Assembly (NCBI GenBank): GCA_963643035.1 | Contig: CAVIKO010000006.1 | Coordinates: forward strand, 1 to 64,000 | DNA length: 64,000 nt | Reading direction: 5' to 3' | DNA from: UMGS1696 sp963643035 | GTDB taxonomy: Bacteria; Bacillota; Clostridia; Oscillospirales; CAG-272 | In this document: piece by piece, positions 1 to 8,689 of the stretch | Layout: the number at the start of each line of letters is the position of its first letter | How positions within the stretch are numbered: the first letter of the stretch is position 1 | The notes under the pieces: model-generated | The model's input: the letters and a program-made list of their open reading frames with translations, nothing else | The model's database searches: none | What the model was told of the DNA's origin: nothing | Position numbers and translations under genes: made by a program

Positions 1-22
1 AGGGTGAGTGGAGAGGTGTCGG

Positions 23-61
23 AGAGGTAGAGAGGGATTCGCAAATCCATCTCTATCTCTC
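23..61. repeat. Imperfect inverted repeat at window edge
   Basis: A 17-base arm (AGAGGTAGAGAGGGATT) is followed after a short loop by a nearly complementary arm (AATCCATCTCTATCTCT); 15 of 17 positions pair, the rest being near-wobble. It could be the terminator of a gene lying left of the window, but there is no T-run after it on the plus strand. Its role is unknown. Confidence 0.4.
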
Positions 62-490
62 TGACCGCCCCGCGAGGGATCAAAAGCTCGCACCGATCCG
101 GTGCATCAAAAATCCGCCCGCCCCGCGAGGGACAACAATCCCGCACCGATCGGTGCATCAAAAATCCGCCCGCCCCGCGAGGGACAACAATCCCGCACCG
201 ATCGGTGCATCAAAAATCCGCCCGCCCCGCGAGGGACAACAATCCCGCACCGATCGGTGCATCAAAAATCCGCCCGCCCCGCGAGGGACAACAATCCCGC
301 ACCGATCGGTGCATCAAAAATCCGCCCGCCCCGCGAGGGACAACAATCCCGCACCGATCGGTGCATCAAAAATCCGCCCGCCCCGTGAGGGATCAAAAAT
401 CCCGCACCGATCCGGTGTATAGAGAATCCGGTGCAGAACAAGAACGCGCCGCAAGGCAAAAATCCCGCACCGATCCGGTGCAATATTAAC
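61..490. repeat. 52-bp tandem repeat array with palindromic core
   Basis: Units with the start GTGCATCAAAAATCCGCC recur at 101, 153, 205, 257, 309 and 361, an exact 52-bp period, with near-identical sequence. Degraded or shortened copies flank the array on the left (61-100) and right (to about 490). Each unit carries the perfect 14-bp palindrome GCACCGATCGGTGC; the flanking degenerate copies have GCACCGATCCGGTGC instead. Because the unit length is not a multiple of 3, translation shifts frame from copy to copy and there is no credible protein. There are no unique spacers, so it is not a CRISPR array. Confidence 0.9.
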
Positions 491-693
491 GTGCCGTAAG
501 GCAAAAGATAAAATCCATAGGAACGATGAGGTATTCCTCATCGAAACAAAGCCGACCGCAGGTCAAAACGCCGATTGCAAATCAAAATAAAGGGCGCGGA
601 ATCAGTATCGTGCAATATTTGCCATACCGATGATTTTGCGCAAATCTTATGCCCGATTTTCGGGGAAATTCACACAAATTCTGCAATAAACCC
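491..693. other. Non-coding stretch after the repeat array
   Basis: No gene is visible. It contains a perfect 8-bp hairpin with a 4-base loop (CGATGAGG TATT CCTCATCG, 524-543) and further remnants of the upstream repeat vocabulary (CCGTAAGGCAAAA, CCGCAGGTCAAAA). It ends at the promoter of the cell-wall hydrolase gene. Confidence 0.5.
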
Positions 694-722
694 TTGACGA
701 ACAGACAAAAATACGCTATAAT
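694..722 (+). promoter_or_regulatory. Sigma-A promoter of the M23 hydrolase gene
   Basis: -35 TTGACG at 694-699 and -10 TATAAT at 717-722 are separated by 17 bp. Transcription would start near 729 and leave a leader of about 115 nt before the TTG start at 846. No known riboswitch was recognised in that leader. Confidence 0.85.
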
Positions 723-845
723 AATAAAAGGGGAGTGCTGCGGCTGTGCAGGGATTCCCTTGTGTATCTTCATCGGATAACGTAAAAAACGCTATACGGC
801 CGCGTGCCGTTTGCTTTCGTATCCCTCAGAGGAGGCTATTTTATT

Positions 846-2624
846 TTGCATTGTTCTTTCCGTTCCCGCGCGGAACGTTTTATTCGACACCATACCGCAC
901 CACTGCGGATTATCGGCGCGTTGACCCTTGCCTGCGCATTGGTTCTGCCGATTTCCGCTATGCCTATGATCGCGGGACTGTCTGAACTGCCGCGGACGGT
1001 GAGCCAGGCGACGAAAACGGTAAAGTCCTCGATCCTCTCCGGAGTTACCCTGTCTGAGGACGATGCGGCAATGCGCCTGTATTATCTCGATCTCATCACC
1101 GGAACAGGCACTACGACGAACGGCAGTGTCACTTTTGACCTCCATCGCGACCTCACCCGCCTTGAGGGTGCGGTCATGGCGGTTCGCCTGATGGGTATGG
1201 AAGATGCGGCAAATTCCGGCACCTATTCCCATCCCTATACGGATGTGCCGGATTGGGCAAGCGGCTATATCGGAGTCCTTTACCAGTACGGACTGACCGA
1301 GACTGCGACGGACAATCGATTCCGCACAGGAGATCCCTGTACGCCGGATACCTTTATGTCCTATATGCTCTACGCTCTCGGCTACCGGATGAATACGGAT
1401 TTTCGACTGGATGCGGCTACCGCGCTTGCTCGTTCGATGGGACTGTGTGAAAACGACGCGGACGATCCGTTTACCAGGGGCGACGCGGTTCTTGCCATGT
1501 ACAATACTCTGCGCGCCGGGCGGAAAAACAGCGACAAAATGCTCTCCGAGGCTCTCGTGGAAAACGGATTTCTCTCGTACACGGACGCGGTGTTCCTGCT
1601 CTGGGACAACAATACGACGGAAACCGCTTCGTATATGGATAAGGTTGGCTACCGTGCGGAGTGGATCATTCCTGACGGCTACTATACAATCCGGCAAGCG
1701 GATGTGGATCCGAACAATGCGATGGTTCTGAACGTGCTGGCGGACGGACCCAATCGCGATTATGAGGGACTGGGCGTCTGCCTCTGGAACGCGACCGGCG
1801 ACGTGAGTCAATCCTTCCGTCTGGAGCGCACCGAACGCGGCACCTATCTTCTGTACGCAGCCTGCTCCCGGGGCGGCTTCCATCGCGCGCTCGGCATCGC
1901 GAAAAACAACACCGCGGCAATCTACCGGACCACCTCGAAAAACGTGCTCGAATTTTCCGTGCAGGGAACCGTGGACGGCGTGTGGACCTTTGTCGCACAG
2001 ACTGCGGAGGGACAGCGTATCCTGACCGCGAACGGAACAACTCTCAGCTACAGCGCAACCGAGACGGCGGGACAGTCGTGGATCATTGAGAAAATGGGCG
2101 TTATCGACGGCGCAGGGCGGGATCTCGCTCTGTTCCCGTGTCAAACCATGTCGGTGACGCAGGGAGCCTACGACAAGTATTCCCACCAGAAGCAGAACGC
2201 GCTGGATATTCAGCCGACAAACGGCATGGCATTCGCGCCTTTCAACGCCAAAGTCGTGCGTGTAGATGCGGGTGAAAAAACCTGCAACGGCGTGTGGATC
2301 CAGAGTACGAATAAGGTGCGTTATGCGGACGGCAGCTATGACTATATGACGGTACTGTTCATGCACGACAACGATATTTCCGATCTGACCGTCGGACGGG
2401 TGCTGACTCAGGGGGAATATTTCTACCAGAGCGGCACTATGGGCAATTCCTCCGGCGCGCATATCCACGTGGCAGTCTACCGCGGCGCGTACAGTGACGA
2501 TATGGTAAGCTGCGGCTTTGGAAGCGGCAACGTTAACGTTGAGGACGCTCTGTTCGTCCGGGATGATACCACCATCCGTAACGACTACGGACTGAATTGG
2601 CGATCCGTTGGCGAAGCAGGATAA
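846..2624 (+). CDS. Exported SLH-like / ricin-like / M23 peptidase protein
   Basis: The 592-residue product appears to be a secreted peptidoglycan hydrolase. A hydrophobic signal segment lies at residues 22-40. Two S-layer-homology-like stretches follow (about 100-185, with TDVPDWASGYIGVLYQYGL). A beta-trefoil/ricin-like region occupies about 280-420. The C-terminal part is an M23 (LytM) metallopeptidase with an HxxxxxxLD-type ligand segment near 445 and GAHIHVAV near 537. I chose the TTG at 846 because AGAGGAGG (828-835) lies 10 bases before it; the GTG at 804 has no ribosome-binding site. The likely substrate is peptide cross-links of the wall. M23 is confident; SLH and ricin-like assignments are weaker. 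Confidence 0.8.
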   Translation: MHCSFRSRAERFIRHHTAPLRIIGALTLACALVLPISAMPMIAGLSELPRTVSQATKTVKSSILSGVTLSEDDAAMRLYYLDLITGTGTTTNGSVTFDLHRDLTRLEGAVMAVRLMGMEDAANSGTYSHPYTDVPDWASGYIGVLYQYGLTETATDNRFRTGDPCTPDTFMSYMLYALGYRMNTDFRLDAATALARSMGLCENDADDPFTRGDAVLAMYNTLRAGRKNSDKMLSEALVENGFLSYTDAVFLLWDNNTTETASYMDKVGYRAEWIIPDGYYTIRQADVDPNNAMVLNVLADGPNRDYEGLGVCLWNATGDVSQSFRLERTERGTYLLYAACSRGGFHRALGIAKNNTAAIYRTTSKNVLEFSVQGTVDGVWTFVAQTAEGQRILTANGTTLSYSATETAGQSWIIEKMGVIDGAGRDLALFPCQTMSVTQGAYDKYSHQKQNALDIQPTNGMAFAPFNAKVVRVDAGEKTCNGVWIQSTNKVRYADGSYDYMTVLFMHDNDISDLTVGRVLTQGEYFYQSGTMGNSSGAHIHVAVYRGAYSDDMVSCGFGSGNVNVEDALFVRDDTTIRNDYGLNWRSVGEAG

Positions 2625-2711
2625 TCCCATCGGCGAAGCGGGAATAAAAGGAAAAGCCAGGAAAACGCTGATGCAAGGGTGATGTATTCAGCGCATCCTC
2701 CAGAACCCAAA

Positions 2712-2748
2712 AACGTCGGGATCCGTAATGGGACCCCGGCGTTTTTTC
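2712..2748. terminator. Bidirectional terminator between convergent genes
   Basis: AACGTCGGG (2712-2720) pairs with CCCGGCGTT (2735-2743) with one G-U pair and is followed by six T on the plus strand. It sits between the hydrolase gene and the convergent minus-strand membrane protein gene. Confidence 0.8.
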
Positions 2749-2758
2749 TGTGCATATT

Positions 2759-3157
2759 TCATTTTCCGATCGCTTTCATCCCGCTCAAAAGGAGCATGTT
2801 CAGGAGAAACGCCGGGAGCAGGATTGCATACCAACCGCCCAGCAGGAGAAGCGATACGATGTGCGGCACGATCGCGATAAAGCATAGCGCGGTGAGCAGT
2901 GTCCGACCATGGTTTTTCTTCATGAATACCAGTGCGATAAAGCCGAGGACGATCCCCCATACGACTGTGACCGCGGCGGCAATCAGCCCCGGCAGCGCGG
3001 CGCCCATTACGTAGATCATTCCCACGAGGGCAAAGGACGGCATGGCATAGAGGATCTGTCCGAGTGCGCCGAACAGATACCGATTCCGGCATTTCTCCTC
3101 CGGAGACTGCGCGGGTGTGGGGATTGTTTGCGTGGATTTCTTCTTCTGTGGTTTCAT
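2759..3157 (-). CDS. Small integral membrane protein, unknown function
   Basis: The 132-residue protein has a basic, soluble N-terminus (MKPQKKKS) with a PEEKCRNRY segment, then about four hydrophobic helices (LYAMPSFALVGMIYVMG, LIAAAVTVVWGIVLGFIALVF, LLTALCFIAIVPHIVSLLLL, and a C-terminal LLPAFLLNMLLL). I do not recognise a family. I chose ATG 3157, with GAGGA just upstream; a GTG at 3169 overlapping the truB stop (GTGA) would add four residues and is also possible. It is the last gene of the truB cluster. Confidence 0.6.
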   Translation of the reverse strand: MKPQKKKSTQTIPTPAQSPEEKCRNRYLFGALGQILYAMPSFALVGMIYVMGAALPGLIAAAVTVVWGIVLGFIALVFMKKNHGRTLLTALCFIAIVPHIVSLLLLGGWYAILLPAFLLNMLLLSGMKAIGK

Positions 3158-3165
3158 ATGGTTCC

Positions 3166-4173
3166 TCACAGTATAAACAGCTTTTCCAGCCGGATCACCG
3201 CGTCGCCGGATTCATCGATGTCCGCCTTGCCCAGAGCGAAAAAACGACCGCCCGTTTCGCTACGCGTTTTCAGCCGTACCAGACTGCCCGGCTCGATCGA
3301 CACGTGCAGTTTTTTCTGATAGAGCGGAGTGCCGCTTCCCACCAGCTTCCGGAAGAAATCATTCACATATACCTCCGACAGATTTGGGAATAGCGTCTCC
3401 ACGGGTTCCGGCAGTGTAAGCAGCGTCTCATAGGAAAGCTCGTTCAGCGCATCTGTTGTGTACGCGCCGTCTAAGGTGTAGCCGCCGCTCCGTACACGGC
3501 ATAGGGTCGCCATCGCGCCGCCGCAGCCAAGTGCATTTCCTATGTCGGCGCACAGCGTGCGGATGTACGTTCCTTTCGAACAGACAATATCGAGCGTGTA
3601 CTCCCGGTAGACCGCATCGTCCGGTTCGCTGTCCACGGAAAATCCCTCTATAGGCTCCGGCGGCGTACAGTCAAACGATTCCGGTGCCGCGCCCGGTGCG
3701 AGTCGGATCGATTTGACCGCAATCTCCCGGGGGGTGCGGTCGATCTCTTTTCCCTCCCGCGCCAGATCTACGAGCTTCCTTCCATCGATTTTCACCGCGG
3801 AATACATCGGCGGGACCTGCATCTGGCTTCCAACAAACCGTGCGCATACCGCCGCTGCCTCCCGATAGCAGGGAATCGCGTCCGTCTCGGATAGAATCGT
3901 GCCGGTCACATCCTCCGTGTCCGTGGTCAGACCGAGCCGCAGGGTTGCTATGTACCGCTTTTCGCCCGCCATTACGTATTCCGACGCTTTGACGGCGCGA
4001 CCGATCAGAATCGGCAGTACCCCGGTCGCAAGCGGGTCTAACGTCCCCGTGTGTCCGACTTGCGTCGTCTGGTATAACCGTCGGCAGATGGATATGATCC
4101 GGTGTGAGGTGACGCCGGCGTGCTTGTTTACAATGAGAATCCCCGATACCGCCGAGGGCTTGGATTTGGACAT
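3166..4173 (-). CDS. truB: tRNA pseudouridine(55) synthase TruB
   Basis: TruB converts U55 of tRNA to pseudouridine. The 335-residue product carries the family signature HTGTLDPLATGVLP with the catalytic Asp, the K-x-DGRKLVDLAREG region, and a C-terminal PUA-like domain (from about LYQKKLHVSIEPGSLV). The open frame extends far upstream inside nrnA, but the ATG at 4173 is preceded by GGAG at suitable distance and starts at the family's usual N-terminus (SGILIVNKHAGVTSH). It follows nrnA by 76 bp, in the usual rbfA-nrnA-truB order. ribF, often next, is instead at 13453. Confidence 0.95.
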   Translation of the reverse strand: MSKSKPSAVSGILIVNKHAGVTSHRIISICRRLYQTTQVGHTGTLDPLATGVLPILIGRAVKASEYVMAGEKRYIATLRLGLTTDTEDVTGTILSETDAIPCYREAAAVCARFVGSQMQVPPMYSAVKIDGRKLVDLAREGKEIDRTPREIAVKSIRLAPGAAPESFDCTPPEPIEGFSVDSEPDDAVYREYTLDIVCSKGTYIRTLCADIGNALGCGGAMATLCRVRSGGYTLDGAYTTDALNELSYETLLTLPEPVETLFPNLSEVYVNDFFRKLVGSGTPLYQKKLHVSIEPGSLVRLKTRSETGGRFFALGKADIDESGDAVIRLEKLFIL

Positions 4174-4249
4174 AGGCTTGTTCTCCGATCTGTTAGGCAA
4201 TGTGGAATGTGCGAGAAGCTTCGTTTTCGCGTGCGTTCCCGCTCTTCCC

Positions 4250-5296
4250 TCATAATATAGCCGAAAATGCCGTAACCACCGTGGCGACAACGTCTGCGGG
4301 CGTTGGAGATTCAATCGTGCATCCGGCGGCACGGGTGTGGCCTCCGCCGCCGAACGCGGCACAGACGGCGGCACAGTCATAGTCCCCGTTCGCGCGGGAG
4401 GATACCTTATATTGGTTCGTATCGCCGAGCTGGCGGATTGACAGACCGATCTGCACCCCCTCGAGGGAGCGCGGTGTATCCACGGCATTGCCGATGTCCT
4501 CCTCGGCAAGACCGGCGGCGGCAAGGATCTCTGCCGTGAATACCACCACGCCGAGACGCCCGTCGCAGAACAGCATCAGATTCGTGATCGCCAACGCCTG
4601 CGCCTGCATTTCCCGGAACGTACGCTGTCCGAACAGTGATCGGCAGACCGCTGCCGTGTCCATCTCGCCGTCCTCCGCTGTGTTGATGATGTCCACCAAT
4701 CCCGCTGCGATCAGATGTGTCTTGGGAGTCGTGTTTGAAAATTTGAAGCTGCCCGTGTCGGAGACAATCGCCGCGTAAATCCGCCGCGCTGCCTCCGGAT
4801 GGGTTTCAAAATGCCCTCGCGCCGACAGCTCGCAGTAAATGTCGTAGAGGATTTCCCCACACGCCGACGCGTGATCGTCAATGAGATGTGGCGCGAACGG
4901 TTCCCCTGTTCCGTGATGGTCAAGCATGAAATCCACCACCGACAAAAGGCAGCCAAGATCGCCAAGCTGCATCGGGGATGCCACATCCACAGCGCAGATC
5001 ACGTCATAAGTGTCCGCCGCACTGTCCGTTTCGTCCTCTGCCCACATGGGATCGCCGTCGCCGTGCGTCAGAAACGCCAACCGGTGCGGAATTGCGGACG
5101 GACAGATCACCCGCGCGCGCCCGCCCAGCGTTTCCACAAGGCATTGCAGCGCGTAAGCGGAGCCGATCGTGTCGCCGTCCGGGTTTACGTGGGTCAGAAT
5201 CAGCACATTTTCTGCCGTTTCCAGAATGTCACAGATTTCCGCAAGCGAGATTTCCGGATAGACAATCGGCGCTGTGTTGTTTTCGCCGTCCATCAT
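4250..5296 (-). CDS. nrnA: DHH/DHHA1 phosphoesterase NrnA (nanoRNase/pAp phosphatase)
   Basis: 348 residues. NrnA degrades 2-5-nt RNAs and, in this family, also dephosphorylates 3'-phosphoadenosine 5'-phosphate. Metal-binding DHH-family motifs are intact: LTHVNPDGDTIGS (about 35-47), VDVA, LDHHGTG, VSDTGSF, and the DHHA1 substrate loop GGGGHTRAAG near the C-terminus. ATG 5296 overlaps the rbfA stop (ATGATG/TGA), implying translational coupling. The neighbours rbfA and truB are the classical ones. Confidence 0.93.
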   Translation of the reverse strand: MMDGENNTAPIVYPEISLAEICDILETAENVLILTHVNPDGDTIGSAYALQCLVETLGGRARVICPSAIPHRLAFLTHGDGDPMWAEDETDSAADTYDVICAVDVASPMQLGDLGCLLSVVDFMLDHHGTGEPFAPHLIDDHASACGEILYDIYCELSARGHFETHPEAARRIYAAIVSDTGSFKFSNTTPKTHLIAAGLVDIINTAEDGEMDTAAVCRSLFGQRTFREMQAQALAITNLMLFCDGRLGVVVFTAEILAAAGLAEEDIGNAVDTPRSLEGVQIGLSIRQLGDTNQYKVSSRANGDYDCAAVCAAFGGGGHTRAAGCTIESPTPADVVATVVTAFSAIL

Positions 5297-5691
5297 TCCT
5301 CCACCTCCGCTTCCGTATTGTCCTCGCTTGATTCCGCCGCCGTTTCTTCCGCCTGATGCAGCCCGTGCAGGATCGAGGCGATTTCGGCGCCGTGGGCGAT
5401 CCCATTGTCCCGTACAAAGGAAAGTTCCGGCGTGATGCGCAGATTGAGCCGATGGGCAAGCTGGCTCCGGATAAAGGGGGCGGCAGACTGGAACGCTTTC
5501 CGCAGTTCCTTTTCGTCCGCGTCGCCCAGCACGGAATAGTAGATTTTCGCGAATTTGAGATCCTGCGACACATCCGCGGATGTGACGGAGATCATCGTTC
5601 CCGCGACAACGGGGTTTTTCACCTCCCGCAGGATGGCGGCGATTTCCTCCGCCACCGAGCGGTTGATGCGGTCTTTTCTATATTTCGGCAT
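5293..5691 (-). CDS. rbfA: Ribosome-binding factor A
   Basis: RbfA binds the 30S subunit and aids 16S rRNA 5'-end maturation. The 132-residue protein starts MPKYRKDRINRSVAEEIA and has the KH-type core (VSQDLKFAKIYYSVLG; RSQLAHRLNLRITPELSF). The C-terminus has an acidic E/A-rich tail of about 20 residues. AGGAG precedes the ATG. Only 28 bp separate it from the GH127 stop, so it may be co-transcribed with a glycosidase; nusA and infB, its usual upstream partners, are absent here. Confidence 0.95.
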   Translation of the reverse strand: MPKYRKDRINRSVAEEIAAILREVKNPVVAGTMISVTSADVSQDLKFAKIYYSVLGDADEKELRKAFQSAAPFIRSQLAHRLNLRITPELSFVRDNGIAHGAEIASILHGLHQAEETAAESSEDNTEAEVEE

Positions 5692-5719
5692 TTTTATACT
5701 CCTGACCTTTTCAAGAGGG

Positions 5720-7561
5720 TTACTTTTTCATCCAACAGGATACTTTGTGTCCGTCAAGCTGTCCGGCAGAGGCGTAGTCTACCAAAACGGCATTGCCGCC
5801 TACGGTCGGGAGACAGAGCGCCTGCACACACGGGATCGCCGCTTCCTCTGTGGATACCGGGAACGCCAGATCTCCCGTCGGGGTCACGATCGGTTCCGCG
5901 TCGGTTGTGCCGTCGATGGCGAATACCACCGGACCGCGCGCGACGGCGTAGCGATCCGTCACCGTAGATTCGACGTCGTAGTCCTGCGGAACGATGATGC
6001 GCGGATTCATGTCAAAGGTCAGTGTAATCTCGTCGCCTTCCTCCCAGACGCGCTCGATCCGCAGATAATCGCCGGGATGTGCCTTGTATTTTTCCACTGC
6101 GCCGCCTGCGGACTGTACGTGGCAGAGCGTGATTTTCGACCATGCCGGAATCCGCAGGGACAGAGCGACCTGCTTCCGCACCGCACCGATCCGTATGCGC
6201 ACCGTATCCTCCTCCGGATAGCATGTCTCCATTCTGAAATCGATCGCCGGTGTCTTGACCGTTCCGTTGCGATACAGGTTGACGGCAATGTTGTCCTGTC
6301 CGTCCGCACACGCGGCGCACAGTCCCTCCAGCGCATAGCCCGCGGACGAAATGCATACACAGCAGCCGTAGACGGATGCGGGCGTAATGTCCTGCTTACC
6401 GCCGATCTGTTTGTACCGTACTTCCCAACGGAGCGGATTGTAGCTGTGGATTGGGAGAAGCACCCCGCCGTTGTCCGATGGATCCAACTCCGTTTTCAGC
6501 GCGGCAGACATTGCGTTGTAGGCGGCAGTCTCAAAAGCATCCATGTACTTTGCCTCGCCTGTCAGACGGAAGAGCTGCCACAGGAACTTCATCCATGTCA
6601 CAGTCACGCACGTCTCCTGCATGATTCCGCGGTGTTCCTCGTTGCACTGCTCGCGCACCGCGTAGTCAAAGGACTCATATTCGCAGCCGAGACAGCCGAT
6701 GACGGTGTGTTCCTCCGCGAGAACGCGATTGGCGAAACGGATGAGGGCAAGAGTGTGGCGAACCGACGGTTTGACCTTGTTGTACTCCGCCAATCCTTCA
6801 AAGCAGGAGATCATTTCATACGCCTTTGTCACATGGTAGGAGGAAACGGGCATCCGATCCTCATACGCCAGATCGAACAGATTGACGCTTGCCGTGCCGC
6901 CGAACGAGAGAATGTATTCCGCGAACGTGAGGAACCGCTCTTCCCCGGTGATGTTGTAGAGGAACATGACCGGCTCGAGAATGGAGCAGGAGTTGAGTCC
7001 GTCCCAGTGCGTCGTTGCCTTGGCAATGTTGATCTTGCCGTCCTCCTCGCGTCCGAATTTGCCGATCATGTAATCGACATGGTGTACCATCGCCGTGACG
7101 ATTTGCTCCACAAGGGCGGAATCGCGGCAGATCTCGGCGAAATACTCCATGCCGAGCAGGATGTACTTTCTGCCCCAGATGTCCCAGCCGTGGAATTCCG
7201 CACCCACAGAATAGGTGGAGAAGCGGCCGAGGGAATCCTCCGCGCCGAGCATATCGCGTACTGTCTCCTCCAGCACCGCGTACAGAGCTTCGTCCCCCGT
7301 CACACGATACGTGAAGCACGCGCCGCGCATCATCTTGCCCCAGTATTCGCACCGCCAGCCGGAATCTGCGTCGTCCACACCGGGATGGCGGAACTGCTCA
7401 ACAAAGAGCCGCCATACCTTCGTGTCCATCAGCTGTATGTCCGTCAGGCGGGAAAGCTCTCCGGCAAGACGATCGTCAAAGGAAAACGAACCCGCCGGCA
7501 GTTCAAAGTACCGGTCGCAATTCACTGCTGTGCCGCGCATATTCTGCAAAGAAATCTTCAT
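5720..7561 (-). CDS. GH127-family glycoside hydrolase (beta-L-arabinofuranosidase type)
   Basis: 613 residues, without signal peptide, so cytoplasmic. The alpha/alpha-barrel family (former DUF1680) uses a zinc-bound cysteine as nucleophile. The expected ligands are visible: the ETC motif (MQETCVTVTW, about residue 333) matching the Glu-x-Cys pair, and the Cys-Cys pair in SVYGCCVCIS (about 400). WGRKYILLGMEYF and AKATTHWDGLNSC are typical core segments. It would release L-arabinofuranose or a related sugar from plant glycans; the exact substrate cannot be read from sequence. A perfect 7-bp hairpin (7586-7605) lies just upstream of its ribosome-binding site. Confidence 0.85.
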   Translation of the reverse strand: MKISLQNMRGTAVNCDRYFELPAGSFSFDDRLAGELSRLTDIQLMDTKVWRLFVEQFRHPGVDDADSGWRCEYWGKMMRGACFTYRVTGDEALYAVLEETVRDMLGAEDSLGRFSTYSVGAEFHGWDIWGRKYILLGMEYFAEICRDSALVEQIVTAMVHHVDYMIGKFGREEDGKINIAKATTHWDGLNSCSILEPVMFLYNITGEERFLTFAEYILSFGGTASVNLFDLAYEDRMPVSSYHVTKAYEMISCFEGLAEYNKVKPSVRHTLALIRFANRVLAEEHTVIGCLGCEYESFDYAVREQCNEEHRGIMQETCVTVTWMKFLWQLFRLTGEAKYMDAFETAAYNAMSAALKTELDPSDNGGVLLPIHSYNPLRWEVRYKQIGGKQDITPASVYGCCVCISSAGYALEGLCAACADGQDNIAVNLYRNGTVKTPAIDFRMETCYPEEDTVRIRIGAVRKQVALSLRIPAWSKITLCHVQSAGGAVEKYKAHPGDYLRIERVWEEGDEITLTFDMNPRIIVPQDYDVESTVTDRYAVARGPVVFAIDGTTDAEPIVTPTGDLAFPVSTEEAAIPCVQALCLPTVGGNAVLVDYASAGQLDGHKVSCWMKK

Positions 7562-7582
7562 TATTCATGCCTCCAGAATGGA

Positions 7583-7607
7583 ATACGAGAGCATCGCAGC
7601 TCTCGGT
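7583..7607. repeat. Hairpin upstream of the GH127 gene
   Basis: CGAGAGC and GCTCTCG form a perfect 7-bp stem with a 6-base loop between ymdB and the GH127 gene. No clear T-run follows on the minus strand, so a role as partial terminator or 5'-stabiliser is undecided. Confidence 0.5.
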
Positions 7608-7634
7608 TGTGTTGTTTGATTTATTTTGGGAGCC

Positions 7635-8411
7635 TTATCCGTTGATCCGCTCCACCGCCGTACATTTGCCGGTTTTTTCGTCTATTGTGAACAGCGCGCC
7701 ATGGAGCTGTTCCTCGCCTTCCGCCGGAAGAAACTGCACCGGCGTCTTTACGAGATATTTGTGTAAAATTGCGTCCGTGGCAACGCCCAGTATGCCTGCG
7801 TGCGAGCCGCACATACCAAGATCTGTGATGTATCCGGTGCCGCCGGGAAGAATCGTTTCGTCTGCGGTCGCTACGTGCGTGTGCGTACCCCAGACTGCCG
7901 ACAGCTTGCCGTCAAAATAACGCGCGAACGCCATTTTTTCACTCGTCGCCTCGGCGTGAATGTCGCAGACCGCTATGTCGTAGCTGCCCGCCTCCCTTGT
8001 GAGGATCCGCTCCATGACCTCAAACGGCGAGGCGAGCGGTTCCATGAATACGCATCCCGCCACATTCGCCACAAGCACCCGGTATCCGCGCGCCGTCACG
8101 GTCACATAGCCGAGTCCCGGCGCCGTGGAGGGATAATTTGCGGGGCGGATCACATAGGAGCCGTCATCCAGCAGAGAATAGAGATCGCGCCGTCGGAAGG
8201 TGTGGTTGCCGCCCGTGAGAACGTCCGCACCCGCGTCATATAGCCGCGCCGCCGTTTCCCGCGACAGACCGTTTCCCTCTGCGGCGTTTTCGCCGTTGAC
8301 GATCACAAGTTCCGGTGTGTATCGTTCCCGCAGCTTCCGCAGTCCGCCGCCGCACAGCAGCTCCGTCCCCGATTTTCCGACCACATCGCCGAGTGTTAGT
8401 AGCTTTATCAT
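7635..8411 (-). CDS. ymdB: YmdB-family metallophosphoesterase
   Basis: 258 residues. The family hydrolyses 2',3'-cyclic nucleotides in vitro and in Bacillus influences biofilm and sporulation decisions. Metal-ligand motifs are intact: GDVVGKSG near the N-terminus, NGENAAEGNG, GGNHTF, DIHAEATSEK and GTHTHVATAD. I chose ATG 8411 (MIKLLTLGDVVG), which matches the family's usual start and has GGCGGA upstream; an ATG five codons earlier exists. It stands alone between the GH127 gene and a repeat element. Confidence 0.9.
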   Translation of the reverse strand: MIKLLTLGDVVGKSGTELLCGGGLRKLRERYTPELVIVNGENAAEGNGLSRETAARLYDAGADVLTGGNHTFRRRDLYSLLDDGSYVIRPANYPSTAPGLGYVTVTARGYRVLVANVAGCVFMEPLASPFEVMERILTREAGSYDIAVCDIHAEATSEKMAFARYFDGKLSAVWGTHTHVATADETILPGGTGYITDLGMCGSHAGILGVATDAILHKYLVKTPVQFLPAEGEEQLHGALFTIDEKTGKCTAVERING

Positions 8412-8456
8412 AGATTTTTCCGCCATTCGTAAGATTCAGATTGCACGATATAGGGA

Positions 8457-8537
8457 GCCTCTGATTTCAGGGTATTTTTGCGACAAAAGTCCCTATATTT
8501 TAGCCTTTTATCGCAAAAATTCGATGGATTCAGCAGA
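8457..8537. repeat. 80-bp nested inverted-repeat element (copy 1)
   Basis: The element starts GCCTCTGATTTCAGGG and contains TTTTTGCGACAAAAG opposed by CTTTTATCGCAAAAA with a CCCTATATTTTAG loop. It is a close relative of the element at 62304-62385 (about 80% identity by eye). A fragment of the same family is at 53586-53610. Confidence 0.85.
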
Positions 8538-8544
8538 CCTTTCA

Positions 8545-8592
8545 ATAAAAAACACGGCCCCGAACGCTTGCGCCCGTATAAAGCCGTGTCTC
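8545..8592 (-). terminator. Rho-independent terminator of the mgsA-like gene
   Basis: On the minus strand ACACGGC and GCCGTGT (8552-8558 and 8583-8589) form a 7-bp stem followed by TTTTTTATTG. Confidence 0.8.
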
Positions 8593-8689
8593 TGGCCCAC
8601 CTGTTTGTCGCTTGTTTTTGCGCGGAAAATCCATACATACAGAGGGAGAGGAGCCTTCTGACGCAAAAACCGATTCGTCCATCGTTTCC

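Noticed and set aside
101..489. Repeat-encoded protein over the tandem array
   Set aside because: The unit is not a multiple of three, so the frame drifts; there is no ribosome-binding site and no start other than GTG within the repeat.
61..490. CRISPR array
   Set aside because: The units are directly adjacent 52-bp copies without unique spacers, and no cas gene is in the window.
730..845. c-di-AMP (ydaO) riboswitch before the wall hydrolase
   Set aside because: Such genes are common targets, but the leader is only about 115 nt and none of the conserved ydaO segments is visible.
792..2630. Long minus-strand open frame opposite the M23 gene
   Set aside because: Antisense shadow; the plus strand has promoter, ribosome-binding site, signal peptide and M23 motifs.
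5555..7645. Long plus-strand open frame opposite the GH127 gene
   Set aside because: It is an antisense shadow of a well-conserved enzyme in GC-rich DNA; the translated sequence has no recognisable domains.
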